Shown in pieces: positions 7,899-16,600 of a stretch of DNA of 64,000 nucleotides; the stretch's first letter is position 1; each line of letters begins with the position of its first letter. The notes under the pieces are model-generated. The model had not been told where the DNA came from, did not search any database, and worked only from the letters and a program-made list of their open reading frames with translations. Source of the DNA: Paracoccus sediminis (lineage in GTDB: Bacteria > Pseudomonadota > Alphaproteobacteria > Rhodobacterales > Rhodobacteraceae); assembly GCF_900188295.1 (NCBI RefSeq), contig NZ_FZNM01000016.1:1-64000 (forward strand), given 5' to 3'. The position numbers and the translations under genes were made by a program.

Positions 7899-9936
7899 GG
7901 CCCGCCTCCGGGTCTGGGCCGGGCCGGTCTAAGCCGTCGTCGCCGAACACGATGACCCGCTCGGCGCAGAGCCGCTCGGTGAGATCGCGCAGCCAGAGAT
8001 GCTCGACAGCGAGGAGTTGCCGCGCGCGGCGCAATGCGGCGCGCAGCCGCCGGTCGGCCTGGGTCCGCACGCCCGGGTCGGACATCAGCATCCGCGCGGG
8101 GTCGGGGATGCGGACCAGGCAATGGCCGCTGAGGCCATAAACCAGTTCCAGCCGCAGGGCGATTTCGGTGGCCTTCGCCAGATCGCTGTCAGCCCCGCTT
8201 CCGGCGCCGCTGGATCCGCTGCCCAGCACCAGTTCCTCTGCCGCCCGGCCCGCCAGCAGATAGGTCAGGTGGTCGCCCAGGTCGCGCCGGGTCAGTAGTG
8301 GCGCCTGGTCCACCAGCATGATCTGCCCGCCCGCCATGCCGGCGCGGATCTCGTGGACGCGGCCGCGCGCGAGCAGCGTGGCGGCAATGGCGTGGCCGGC
8401 CTCGTGGACCGCCACCCGGCGGATGATGGCGGGCTCTTCCCGGGCCAACCCCATGGCCTTGGCGACATCGGCGGCGGTCAGAGCGCGGCCGGCCGCCCGC
8501 GCCCGGCTGCAGGCCTCGCGCAGGGCGCCGTCAATGGCGGCGGCGCTGTGGCCGATGGCGCGCCGGGCCAGGGTATCGATCGCCTTTCCCGAAAGCTGGC
8601 CGTCGTGATGCCGGGCAAGGATATGGACGATGGCGGCGTGACCGGGCGGAGGCACTTCGACGATCCGGTCGATCCGGCCCGGGCGGAGAAGCGCCGGATC
8701 AAGCGCGTCCACGTCGTTGCAGGCCGCGACGACGACCACACCCGGCGTCCGCGTGGCACCATCCAGCAATTCCAGGAGGCTGTTGATGACCTGGCGGCGA
8801 TAGTTCTCGGCATGTCGGTCGACGCTGTTGCGATCGCCGGCGCTGTCGATTTCGTCCAGAAACAGGATCGCCGGGGCGGCGGCCTGAGCGGCGGCGAAGC
8901 TCGCCCGCATCTCGCCCAGCATATGACCCAGATGCCCGGCAGCCTGCCAGGCCGAGAAACTTCCCTCGATCAGCGGCACGCCTGCCGAGGCGGCGATGGC
9001 GCGCGCAAGCCAGGTCTTGCCCGTGCCGGGCGGGCCGCAGAACAGGATCGAGCGGGTCATGTCGGACCAGGCAATCCGGCCCGCGGACCAGGCGGCGAGA
9101 TCGGCGACCAAGCGGCGGGCGGCCTCCTCGGCCGTGCCGTAGCCCCTGATGTCGTCCAATGTTGGACTGTTGGACCGGTTGGACCGGACGAGGCGGTGCA
9201 GCTCGTCGATCTGCCGGTCACGGATGCGGTGGCGCAGGGCGAAGCGCAGCTGGCCAGGCGACAGTGCGCGCAGGGCGGCGTCATTGGGCAGGCGGGCCCG
9301 CAGGCGCGCCACGCCGCCGCCGCGCAGGGCGAGAGCGGCGGCGATCAGCCACCCGTCCACGGGTCCGAGGCGCAGAGGCGCGGGCAGCATGGCGGCGATC
9401 TCGCCGGACAGGGCCACGCCCTCTTCGATCAGCAGGACATGCGGGGCGGTTGTCGCGGTGATCGCCGCCATGGCGTGGTCGAGGGCTTCTGAGGCGCGGT
9501 CCTTCGCGCGGGCGTCCGCAGCCAGGCGCAGGGTGACGATCTGCACCGGCGGACTGCCGGTGCCCCGGGCCAGCACGGCCGCCAGCAAGGACGCCGCATC
9601 ATCGATCATCCCGCCGGGCGGGCAATGCAGCACGGTCACCGCGCCGACCGCTGTCAGCGCGGCGATGGCTTCTGAGTCGGGCAGGGCGCGGCACAGCCCG
9701 GCAAGGGCGATGGCGCGCAGGGGGTCGCCCGCCAGCGGGGCTGCCGGACGCTTGCGCTGCCCCCACTCGGGCAGCTCCTCGATCTGGTCCTCGACCTCAT
9801 CCAGGCGTCCCTCGACGAGGGCCTGGAAGACCGCCTCGGACATCTCCGGCTCATCCGGGGCAGGCGGGCAGGGTGTCGCGTCCAGGCAGGATGCGACGGT
9901 GTGGTAGTGGGTCAGCCAGGCAGGCATGGTGGGCAT
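7888..9936 (-). CDS. FtsH-like AAA+ zinc metalloprotease without membrane anchor
   Basis: 682 residues; the start at 9936 has AAGGAG 9 bases upstream. The central AAA+ module has Walker A GPPGTGKT (301-308), Walker B ILFLDEID (357-364) and the second-region-of-homology segment RPGRIDR (418-424). The C-terminal M41-type peptidase has HEAGH (511-515) and a likely third zinc ligand in GADSDLAKA (D585). FtsH normally starts with two membrane helices; here about 280 residues without a clear transmembrane segment replace them, so the enzyme should be soluble or bound to a partner. It probably unfolds and degrades specific proteins on behalf of the element. Low-complexity GSGSSGAGSGA precedes the third ligand. 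Confidence 0.85.
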   Translation of the reverse strand: MPTMPAWLTHYHTVASCLDATPCPPAPDEPEMSEAVFQALVEGRLDEVEDQIEELPEWGQRKRPAAPLAGDPLRAIALAGLCRALPDSEAIAALTAVGAVTVLHCPPGGMIDDAASLLAAVLARGTGSPPVQIVTLRLAADARAKDRASEALDHAMAAITATTAPHVLLIEEGVALSGEIAAMLPAPLRLGPVDGWLIAAALALRGGGVARLRARLPNDAALRALSPGQLRFALRHRIRDRQIDELHRLVRSNRSNSPTLDDIRGYGTAEEAARRLVADLAAWSAGRIAWSDMTRSILFCGPPGTGKTWLARAIAASAGVPLIEGSFSAWQAAGHLGHMLGEMRASFAAAQAAAPAILFLDEIDSAGDRNSVDRHAENYRRQVINSLLELLDGATRTPGVVVVAACNDVDALDPALLRPGRIDRIVEVPPPGHAAIVHILARHHDGQLSGKAIDTLARRAIGHSAAAIDGALREACSRARAAGRALTAADVAKAMGLAREEPAIIRRVAVHEAGHAIAATLLARGRVHEIRAGMAGGQIMLVDQAPLLTRRDLGDHLTYLLAGRAAEELVLGSGSSGAGSGADSDLAKATEIALRLELVYGLSGHCLVRIPDPARMLMSDPGVRTQADRRLRAALRRARQLLAVEHLWLRDLTERLCAERVIVFGDDGLDRPGPDPEAGHEP
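9160..9184. repeat. Octamer repeats TGTTGGAC inside the FtsH-like gene
   Basis: TGTTGGAC at 9160-9167 and 9168-9175 followed by CGGTTGGAC at 9176-9184. They encode part of the linker RSNRSNSPTL before the AAA module and resemble the tandem octamers at 1623-1646. Confidence 0.5.
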
Positions 9937-9984
9937 GGAAAGCTCCTTCGGGACAGGCGCGGACGGGAGGGGAGTAGGCGCGGC

Positions 9985-11001
9985 TCAGCAGGCCGCCCCG
10001 TCTTCGCCCCCATCGTCCTGCCGGTCGCCGCCTTTGCCTTCGCTTTCCTCGGCTCCAGATGACCCGTCGCCCCGGGCGGCCTCCGCGATGCGGTCGAGCT
10101 GGTTCTCCAGCTCGGGCCGCAGCCAGGGCCGGTAGACCTCGCTGACCACATTGAGGATGCCCCGGTAGTCTTCGGGCACCACCACGGCATCGGGATGGCG
10201 CCTGCGCAACCGGGCATGCAGGCGTTTTTCGACCGTGCAGGCCGCGTGTCCCGTGGGCATGGCGACGCTGCGCAGCAGGCTGACCTGCGCCGCGCGCGGC
10301 AGGCCCAGCTGGTGCCTCTGGCGCTTCAGCGGATTGGCGCTGTAGCCCAACTTCAGCAGGTCCACGCCGCCGTGGTGGATGGCCAGCAGGTAGAGGAAGC
10401 TCGGCTTGGCGGTCCAGCTTTCCCCGCAGCCCGCGCAATCGCATTGGCCCCAGCCCAGATTGGCCCGGGCGATCCGCTGGGTGTGGCCGCAGGCGTCGTG
10501 ACAGTAGAGGTGATAGTTGGGATTGCCACGGGGATCGGCGCTCACCCGGGTCCAGCCATGTCGGGCGGCGGTCTGCCGTTCACGTTCGGCAAAGCAGGTT
10601 TCGCAGCGCAGGCCGGTCCGGCCATCGGCGACGCGGTCGACAATCTCGAACTGCCGCCGGAGGCAATGGCCGCAGGCCGCGCGATACAGGCCGTATTGCG
10701 GATGATCGGGGTCCGGGCCGAGATAGGAAAGGCCCGCCGCCGTTGCGCGCGCGGCCCGCGCCGTTTCCAGGCAGGACCGGCAAAGCGGCCGGTTGTTCAT
10801 CAGCACGAAGAGCTTTGTCACGCTGACGGCCCCGCAGTGCCGGCACCGCAGGGCCAGGTGATAGCGGTCCTGGACCCGCGCCATCAGGTCAAAGCCTTTT
10901 TGCTGTGCCGCCTCGGCCCAGCGGGCGTGGAGAGGGCCGGGATAAGGGGCAAGATCGGCAAGATGCGGCGCAGCAGGTGTGGAATGATGCAGGCTGGTCA
11001 T
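9985..11001 (-). CDS. Cysteine-rich protein with a C-terminal GIY-YIG-like nuclease domain
   Basis: 338 residues from the ATG at 11001, preceded by AGGAG at good spacing. Three CxxC-type modules come first: RCRHCGAVS with LCRSCLE, then ACGHCLRRQ with RCETCFAE, then DACGHTQR with CDCAGCGES; these look like zinc ribbons. They are followed by SFLYLLAI...LLKLGYSANPLKR and a later EKRLHARL, fitting the GIY-YIG fold (the Y-LKLGY pair, basic residue and catalytic Glu). The array of zinc modules suggests sequence-specific DNA binding feeding a nuclease. The acidic C-terminus is low complexity. It might be a homing-type or defence nuclease; its role is inferred. Confidence 0.65.
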   Translation of the reverse strand: MTSLHHSTPAAPHLADLAPYPGPLHARWAEAAQQKGFDLMARVQDRYHLALRCRHCGAVSVTKLFVLMNNRPLCRSCLETARAARATAAGLSYLGPDPDHPQYGLYRAACGHCLRRQFEIVDRVADGRTGLRCETCFAERERQTAARHGWTRVSADPRGNPNYHLYCHDACGHTQRIARANLGWGQCDCAGCGESWTAKPSFLYLLAIHHGGVDLLKLGYSANPLKRQRHQLGLPRAAQVSLLRSVAMPTGHAACTVEKRLHARLRRRHPDAVVVPEDYRGILNVVSEVYRPWLRPELENQLDRIAEAARGDGSSGAEESEGKGGDRQDDGGEDGAAC

Positions 11002-11161
11002 GGGAATGCTCCTGAAAGACATGGGTGAAAGTGCCGGGCGGGGACATCGCCGTGCATCCCTCGCGGGAAGCCGACAGGCGGGCACGCGGCGATGCGCCGC
11101 TGGACGGTGCGCGCGGCGCGCACCGGTCACGGCATGGATGGGTATTAGGGAAAGGCGGGCG

Positions 11162-11686
11162 TCAGGCCGCGGCGGGGACCGGGTGGTCGGGGCTGTTTGC
11201 CGTCGCGATCTCCAGCGGATCGACAAACGCGGACAGTGAGGTCAAGTCCGCGACCTGCATCCGCGCCGCCGTCAGCATCGCCTCGACGCGCCGCGCGACA
11301 GGATCAGTGCCCGGGCAGTCGAAAAGACCGTCCGGCTGGTCGAGGCAGGCGGCAAGCCGCAGGAACTCGGATGATGAGCCGGACTCGATCAGCGCGAACA
11401 ACAGCAGCGCCATGCGCTTCAGGGGCAGATCCTCGAGCCGGACGACAGCAGAGGACCGGATCCGGTCAATCGGCGTCAACACCTGGGTGCGGGCGGTTTC
11501 CGCGTCGCGATGCCAGTGCAGGAACGCCGGATGCCAGGACGCGGCATCCTCGATGTCGCGCTCGGCCTCGATATAGGTGCTGACTGCGCCGATCAGGCGG
11601 GAAAAAGTCCGCGAGATCTCGGTGTGCGTGAAGTGGGCAGAGGGTTTTGTCACGCCGAACGGCGTGGTAGGTGATGAAGTAGCCAT
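11162..11686 (-). CDS. Hypothetical protein
   Basis: 174 residues; the start at 11686 has GGAG 8 bases upstream. Helical, no signal peptide, no membrane segment, no recognised family. It is transcribed away from the ribbon-helix-helix gene at 11825, and the shared 138-base upstream region holds inverted repeats that look like operators. It lies upstream of the GIY-YIG-like gene on the same strand. Confidence 0.6.
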   Translation of the reverse strand: MATSSPTTPFGVTKPSAHFTHTEISRTFSRLIGAVSTYIEAERDIEDAASWHPAFLHWHRDAETARTQVLTPIDRIRSSAVVRLEDLPLKRMALLLFALIESGSSSEFLRLAACLDQPDGLFDCPGTDPVARRVEAMLTAARMQVADLTSLSAFVDPLEIATANSPDHPVPAAA

Positions 11687-11759
11687 GATTGATCTCCGTA
11701 GGATCAGTTGTGGTTAGGGCTGGGCGGGGAGCTTCCATCTTCCCCTCAGCCCGTTGCAT

Positions 11760-11816
11760 TTGTGTGCAACTGAAGATAATATGCACTCATCAGAGATGAA
11801 TGTCAACTGCACACAA
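11760..11816. promoter_or_regulatory. Divergent control region with 9-bp inverted repeat TTGTGTGCA
   Basis: TTGTGTGCA at 11760-11768 and its exact complement TGCACACAA at 11808-11816 flank a small palindrome TCATC-AGA-GATGA at about 11788-11800. The region lies between two divergent genes, one of which encodes a ribbon-helix-helix DNA-binding protein, so it is a likely autoregulatory operator. Confidence 0.5.
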
Positions 11817-11824
11817 TCGAATCC

Positions 11825-11977
11825 ATGGCAAAAACTTCAGCAATATCCGTGAGGGTTTCTGACGAAACCAAACAAGCTGTTGAAAAGGCAGCTGAGGAGG
11901 ACGGTCGTTCGGTTGCATCCTATGTGGAGCGACTATTGACGACCCATTTGAAGAAAGAAGGATATCTCCCAAAGTAG
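11825..11977 (+). CDS. Ribbon-helix-helix (Arc/CopG-type) DNA-binding protein
   Basis: A 50-residue frame, too short for usual ORF cut-offs: ATG at 11825, TAG at 11975. The N-terminal SAISVRVSDETKQAVEKAAE is the classic beta strand plus helix of ribbon-helix-helix repressors, and SVASYVERLLTTHLKKEG is the second helix. Such proteins are antitoxins, copy-control or transfer repressors. No toxin partner follows directly. It probably binds the inverted repeats just upstream. Confidence 0.7.
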   Translation: MAKTSAISVRVSDETKQAVEKAAEEDGRSVASYVERLLTTHLKKEGYLPK

Positions 11978-12049
11978 CGGTGTGGTCTGCCCCAAATGCC
12001 GAGCTAACCGGCTCAGCTAACCTCTCGAAGTTCGCTGAACTACAAAAAT

Positions 12050-12184
12050 TCAATCGTCGTCCTGTGACGCAGCTCTAATCTGCCTGACCAAGATGCCCTC
12101 GAGCCTCTCGCAGTCTCCGCTGTAAGCCATGATCGAAGCATTGATCATCTCGTCTCGATCCACACCCTCCCAAGTGATGGGATG
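12050..12184 (-). pseudogene. C-terminal fragment of a Fic-family protein
   Basis: Read on the minus strand from about 12184, the frame gives HPITWEGVDRDEMINASIMA and then YSGDCERLEGILVRQIRAA, ending in TGA at 12050-12052. This is the usual end of Fic/Doc-like AMP-transferase proteins of the WEGVDR type. The catalytic part is missing, replaced upstream by an istA fragment, so only about 44 residues survive. Confidence 0.55.
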
Positions 12185-12186
12185 CC

Positions 12187-12363
12187 CTGCCGCCGCCGCC
12201 CCCGCGGCTGCGCCTTTTGCGATGGAGGCCGCGGATCCTGCGCAATGCGGTAACCCGTTGCCCGGCTGATATCGGCCTTGGCGGCGGCCACCTCGAGGGG
12301 GTGGTCCTGTCGGAGCTTCATGAAAAGCCTCGTCTGTTGATCAGTTACATGGCGACCCGGCAC
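12187..12363 (-). pseudogene. istA: IS21-family transposase istA, N-terminal fragment
   Basis: About 58 residues from a GTG/TTG start at 12363: MPGRHVTDQQTRLFMKLR, then AAAKADISRATGYRIAQDPR and SQKAQPRGRRR. This is the helix-turn-helix N-terminus of IstA proteins. The frame then runs into unrelated Fic sequence, so the remaining transposase, including the DDE core, is gone. Whether it derives from the same element as the IS21 end at 1-231 is unknown. Confidence 0.7.
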
Positions 12364-12436
12364 AAAGGTGGTTCTCCCTTCCAGAAAACCGCCAGCATAT
12401 CGGACCGGCCGCGATCACAGACGCAGGATTTGCACA

Positions 12437-12495
12437 CCGTAGTGGGCTGTGCCTCCAGTCGGGCTATGCCCTCCTTCCGTCACAGCCCACTACGG
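12437..12495. repeat. 15-bp perfect inverted repeat with 29-base loop
   Basis: CCGTAGTGGGCTGTG at 12437-12451 pairs exactly with CACAGCCCACTACGG at 12481-12495. No T-run follows, so it is not an ordinary terminator. It stands in the scrap zone between the istA fragment and the restriction operon and might be an insertion-sequence end, a recombination site or a stable RNA hairpin. The rest of 12364-12807 has no convincing gene; a short plus frame at 12531-12716 ends in a plausible-looking stretch (VVTAVLLGESAELISMASA) of unknown family. Confidence 0.6.
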
Positions 12496-12807
12496 CGTCT
12501 CACCCAGATTGACGTGGAGTCTCACCCTGTTTGTCGCGCAGCACCGCTCAGGCAGGCGGTGGAAATCGGGTGGTTACGGCAGTTCTCCTGGGAGAAAGTG
12601 CAGAACTGATTTCAATGGCCAGTGCTGCCGGCTTTCGGTGCTTCACCTCGGCCGCCGCCTTTAAATCTTATGTGCAGCGGCTGAGCGCTACCGGCACTAA
12701 TGTTGCTGCGGAGTAGCGGCAGAAGATGATTCCGGATCAACAGAACCTTTGTAAAAACGAATTTGCCGGCGCGTCGCGGCCGCAGCAAGAATCTCTAGGG
12801 CCCCGCT

Positions 12808-12903
12808 ATGCGCGCTTTCGAATTTGATCATCATCTCATCGATGCCTACGCCCGTTTTTCACGGTCCTTTGCGTCGATCCGCGCGACCGATCCACTTTTC
12901 TAG
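12808..12903 (+). pseudogene. Short N-terminal fragment, possibly of a large helicase
   Basis: ATG at 12808 opens a 31-codon frame MRAFEFDHHLIDAYARFSRS followed by FASIRATDPLF and TAG at 12901. The opening resembles N-termini of large DEAD/DEAH (DUF1998-type) helicases known from defence loci, from memory only. It stops exactly where the YgjP-like gene of the restriction operon ends on the other strand, as if the operon had replaced the rest of the gene. Confidence 0.35.
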
Positions 12904-13655
12904 ATCCCCTCAACCTGTATCCCGTTTTCCGCGAGCCACGATTTTCGCCACCTCCAGTCCGGAAGATGCTGCTCGACCTTGATCCAGAAGCCTGCGGAGT
13001 GGTCCGGGTGATGTCCGTGCGCCAGTTCATGGACAACGATGTATTGCGCTATCCGAGGGGGTAGAAGAACAGCCTTCCAGTGAAAATGGACTCGGCCAGC
13101 GGTCCCGAAAGATCCCCATCGATAGCCAAGGTCCTGAACCTTTACTTCTTCCACTTCGACGCCCATCCGGTTCGCTTGTTCTGCCACCTGCTTTTCAAAC
13201 CACCCCTGAGCACGGCGTGTATACCAGGATATGAAGATTTCGCGTCCACGGTGCGCCGACATCTTGCGAAGGCAGAAGCGGCCGTTTTTCAGCGAAAGGT
13301 CTACAAGCTGCTCGTCAACTAGGCGGAGCCTGTAGCTCTTGCCGAGATATAGAAAGCCTTCGCCGTCCACGAACTCCTTAATCGGGGCACGCTGCTGCAG
13401 CCTGCTCTTTTCCTCGATCTTGGTGTGAATCCAGACCAGCTTCTCCTGGACAAAATCGATCAGCTGGTGGTGTTCCGCCTGCAACGGAGCAACGATCGAC
13501 AACTCTCCTGACCGTTCTACTGTGATCTGAAGGGTCTTGCGCCTCTCACTGCGATGCACCTCAAAGGACAGACCGTCCACATCAAGCCTTTGGTTGCTGA
13601 TGCGTGCGGCCTTGCCGCCGGTCCTGATAGGAGAAAGGGGGAGCCTTGGCATCAA
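12900..13655 (-). CDS. YgjP-like M48-type metallopeptidase of the restriction operon
   Basis: 251 residues; ATG at 13655 overlaps the hsdR stop (ATGA), so it is translationally coupled. The zinc motif VVHELAHGHHPDHS, with a later WRWRKSWL end and the central LGYRWGSF segment, matches YgjP/DUF45 proteins, which are often encoded at the end of type I restriction operons. Its job there is not established; controlled turnover of the restriction complex is a plausible guess. Length is normal. Confidence 0.85.
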   Translation of the reverse strand: MMPRLPLSPIRTGGKAARISNQRLDVDGLSFEVHRSERRKTLQITVERSGELSIVAPLQAEHHQLIDFVQEKLVWIHTKIEEKSRLQQRAPIKEFVDGEGFLYLGKSYRLRLVDEQLVDLSLKNGRFCLRKMSAHRGREIFISWYTRRAQGWFEKQVAEQANRMGVEVEEVKVQDLGYRWGSFGTAGRVHFHWKAVLLPPRIAQYIVVHELAHGHHPDHSAGFWIKVEQHLPDWRWRKSWLAENGIQVEGI

Positions 13656-16600
13656 GCTCTCCTAAGCTTATCTTCGTTGGCTTTCGCCTGCTGCATCAAC
13701 TGATCCGCCAGCCTTTCGGCCTCCGCGATACTGAATCCTTCCAACCTGGTATCAAAGATAATCTCGAAGACCTCTGAGCGAAGGCTCTCCTGATCAGCCA
13801 GTTTGAAGCTGCTCCAGATTGATCGGTTGGTGCAGACCTCCTCGACGACGCGGTCCACCGCATCCCTGGTCATCTGGTGGATCACCTGCAACTGCCTTGT
13901 ATCCATATTCTCGCCAGTCGAACATGCTTCAAGAACCGTTCGAAGGAATGGAAGGTAAACCTCCGGGATATCCGATGCTGCACTCTCGACCGGCTGGCTG
14001 TCCGAGCGAAGTTCGTCGATGAGGGCCTGGAGCTGCTTGACGATCTGATCCCATTGCTGCCCCAACCCATCGAGGATCTGCTTCAATCGCTCTGACATCT
14101 TCTTAAAAAGAACGGGGTCTGTCTCAAGGTGCTTTCGGATATGCGAGCGGATTGCGTGCTCCATCTCCGACGCCTTAGCGCGATTTCCATTTGTCCGGCC
14201 AACATGGGTGTCAAACTCGGCATCCGTCAGTTGAACGGGTGGTATCTTCGGATTGATCCCGAGGGATATCACATGATCGTCTATCAGCTTCCGGACCTTT
14301 GCCCCAACATCAGATCCCAGCGCCATGACATCACGGTATCGGTTGCGAGCGCGCGCATGGATATAGGCGAGGCGTTTAGCATCTTTGACGAAGGGCAGAC
14401 CTTCTGGACGCGGAAGGATGATCTCGAGCGAGGTCAGGAAGTCCTTGAGCTTGACGGTGAACTCCGCGCGGGCCTTCTCCCTCGCCAGAACGTTGAGGCA
14501 GCCCTCATCGTCAGAAAGGTTCTCTAGCCCGGCCCGACGGAAGATGTCGACGACCCGGATATGACGATCCCGCAGCACTGGGATCTGATCCTTGAGCCCC
14601 ACAAGCGCGCCTTCGATATCTTCTTCCGCATATGCGGCAAGCGCCGCCTTCAGGTGATGGGCGACCCCGAAGTAATCCACGACGATGCCGCAGGATTTCC
14701 CGAAGCCGGTCCGATTGACGCGGGCGATGGCTTGCAGAAGCTCTGCTTCGCGGATTGAACGATCCAGATACATCACGCCTTCGATCGGCGCATCGAACCC
14801 CGTCAGCAGCATGGATTTCACAATCAGGAAGGCGAGTGGATCGGTCTTTGCAGGATCCTTGTGGAAGAGGGGTTTCTTGAAGCGCTTGATCCGGGTTTCC
14901 TGGGCTGAACCGTCGGTCCATTGCCGCCAAGTCGGGTCGTCATTGTTGCTACCGGACATGACAGGCGCAAACTCTATCCGAGCAAGGGTATCGCGATACC
15001 GCCACGCTTGAACCAGGGCCTGGGTCAGAGGCGATTTCGTGCAGAGTGCCTCATCATCTATGGCCTTGTCCTGGTCTGGGAGCGCATTGGCCTGCTCCAG
15101 CAGTTCATCCCGCGCCTTGAGGAATGCGGCGTGATAACGGATGACCGCGGTGCGGCTGTAGGCCACCACCTGTGCCTTGTAACCATTGGGCATGAGGTTG
15201 GTCACGTAATGCCGCAGCATGTATCGCGCCTTATCAGCGATTAGGGCGGGGGCTTCTAGGATGTTGCCCTTGGTCGCATATTTCTTGCGAATGGCTTCGA
15301 GTTCTTCCTCCGTGTGGTTCCGGAACATGTCCTCGAACAGGCCGTCCAGCGTGGCGCCGTCCTTCAACGCCCCTTCGGCTGTCCGTCCTTCGTATAGGAC
15401 CGGCACGGTGGCGCCGTCTGCTTCGGCTTCCTTGATCGTGTAACGGTCGATGAAGTCGCCGAAGATCTGAGCCGTTCGCTTCTTTTCACCCATGATGATC
15501 GGCGTGCCGGTGAAGCCGATGCGGGCGCAGTTTGGCAGCGCTGCCATCAGGTTGGCATGCAGGTCGCCGGCTTGGGTTCGGTGTGCCTCATCAACCACCA
15601 CGAGGATCGTCTCGTCCTCGTTTAGCACCTCAAAGGCCGGTCCCTTGGTGACCTCGGCCACGTCCTCATCCGTCCGGTATTTCTGGATCGTGGCAAAGAC
15701 CAAGCCCGGCCCTTTGCGTCGAGCCAGATGCTTCAGCGATACGGCATTAGTGGCGAGTTCCACCACATCGCCCGACAGGGTGGCGGTTTCCGACAGCTGG
15801 CGCTGCAGGTCACGGCGGTCGGTGACCATGATCACCTTGAACTTCCGCAATGCTGAGTCGGTGCGCATCTTACGGATCATGAACACCATCGTCAGGCTCT
15901 TGCCCGACCCTTGGGTGTGCCAGACGATCCCGCCCCGGCGATCATATTCCCCGTCCTGCGCGCGGGTCTTGCCGGTGCGCAGCCGCTCCAGGGCGCGGTT
16001 CACAGCACGGTATTGCTGATAGCGGCAGACGGTCTTGATGGTCTGGCCGCCCACGTTCATGAACAGCAGGTAATGCCGCAGGATATCCAGCAGATGCGCG
16101 GGCCGCAGCATGCCCGCAACGAGGCGTTCTTGTTCCGACAGGCCCTTCTTGCCCAGGTCCGCCGCCACTTCATCCTCGGAACCTGTTCCATCCGGGCCGA
16201 CTACCGTCTTCCACTGCCCATAATGCTCCAGCCCGGCGCCAACACAACCCACGCGGGCCTGATCGAAGCTTGTGGCGATCAGCAACTGGACGGAGGCGAA
16301 CAGCGCGGGTGCACCCTCGTTCTCCTCGACCTCCAGCGCAGCCTTCCGGGCGTTGTGATAGCGGCGAAGCTGCTTGACCGCCTCGGCGAGCGGTTCGGGG
16401 ATGGCAGGGCTTTTGGCCTCGACCACCAGCACCGGGATGCCGTTCACCAGAAGCACCAGGTCGGGGATGATGAAGCCCTTGCCCACGTCGTGGCCCGGCG
16501 GGCAATCGACGCGGAACTGGTTGGCAATGGTGAAGGTGTTGGCACCAACATCGTCCCAGTCGATGTAGCGGATGGTCTGGCCGCGCCCGCCGTCCCAGCC

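Noticed and set aside
8353..9492. 379-codon plus-strand frame opposite the FtsH-like gene
   Set aside because: Antisense shadow of a gene with intact AAA+ and zinc motifs.
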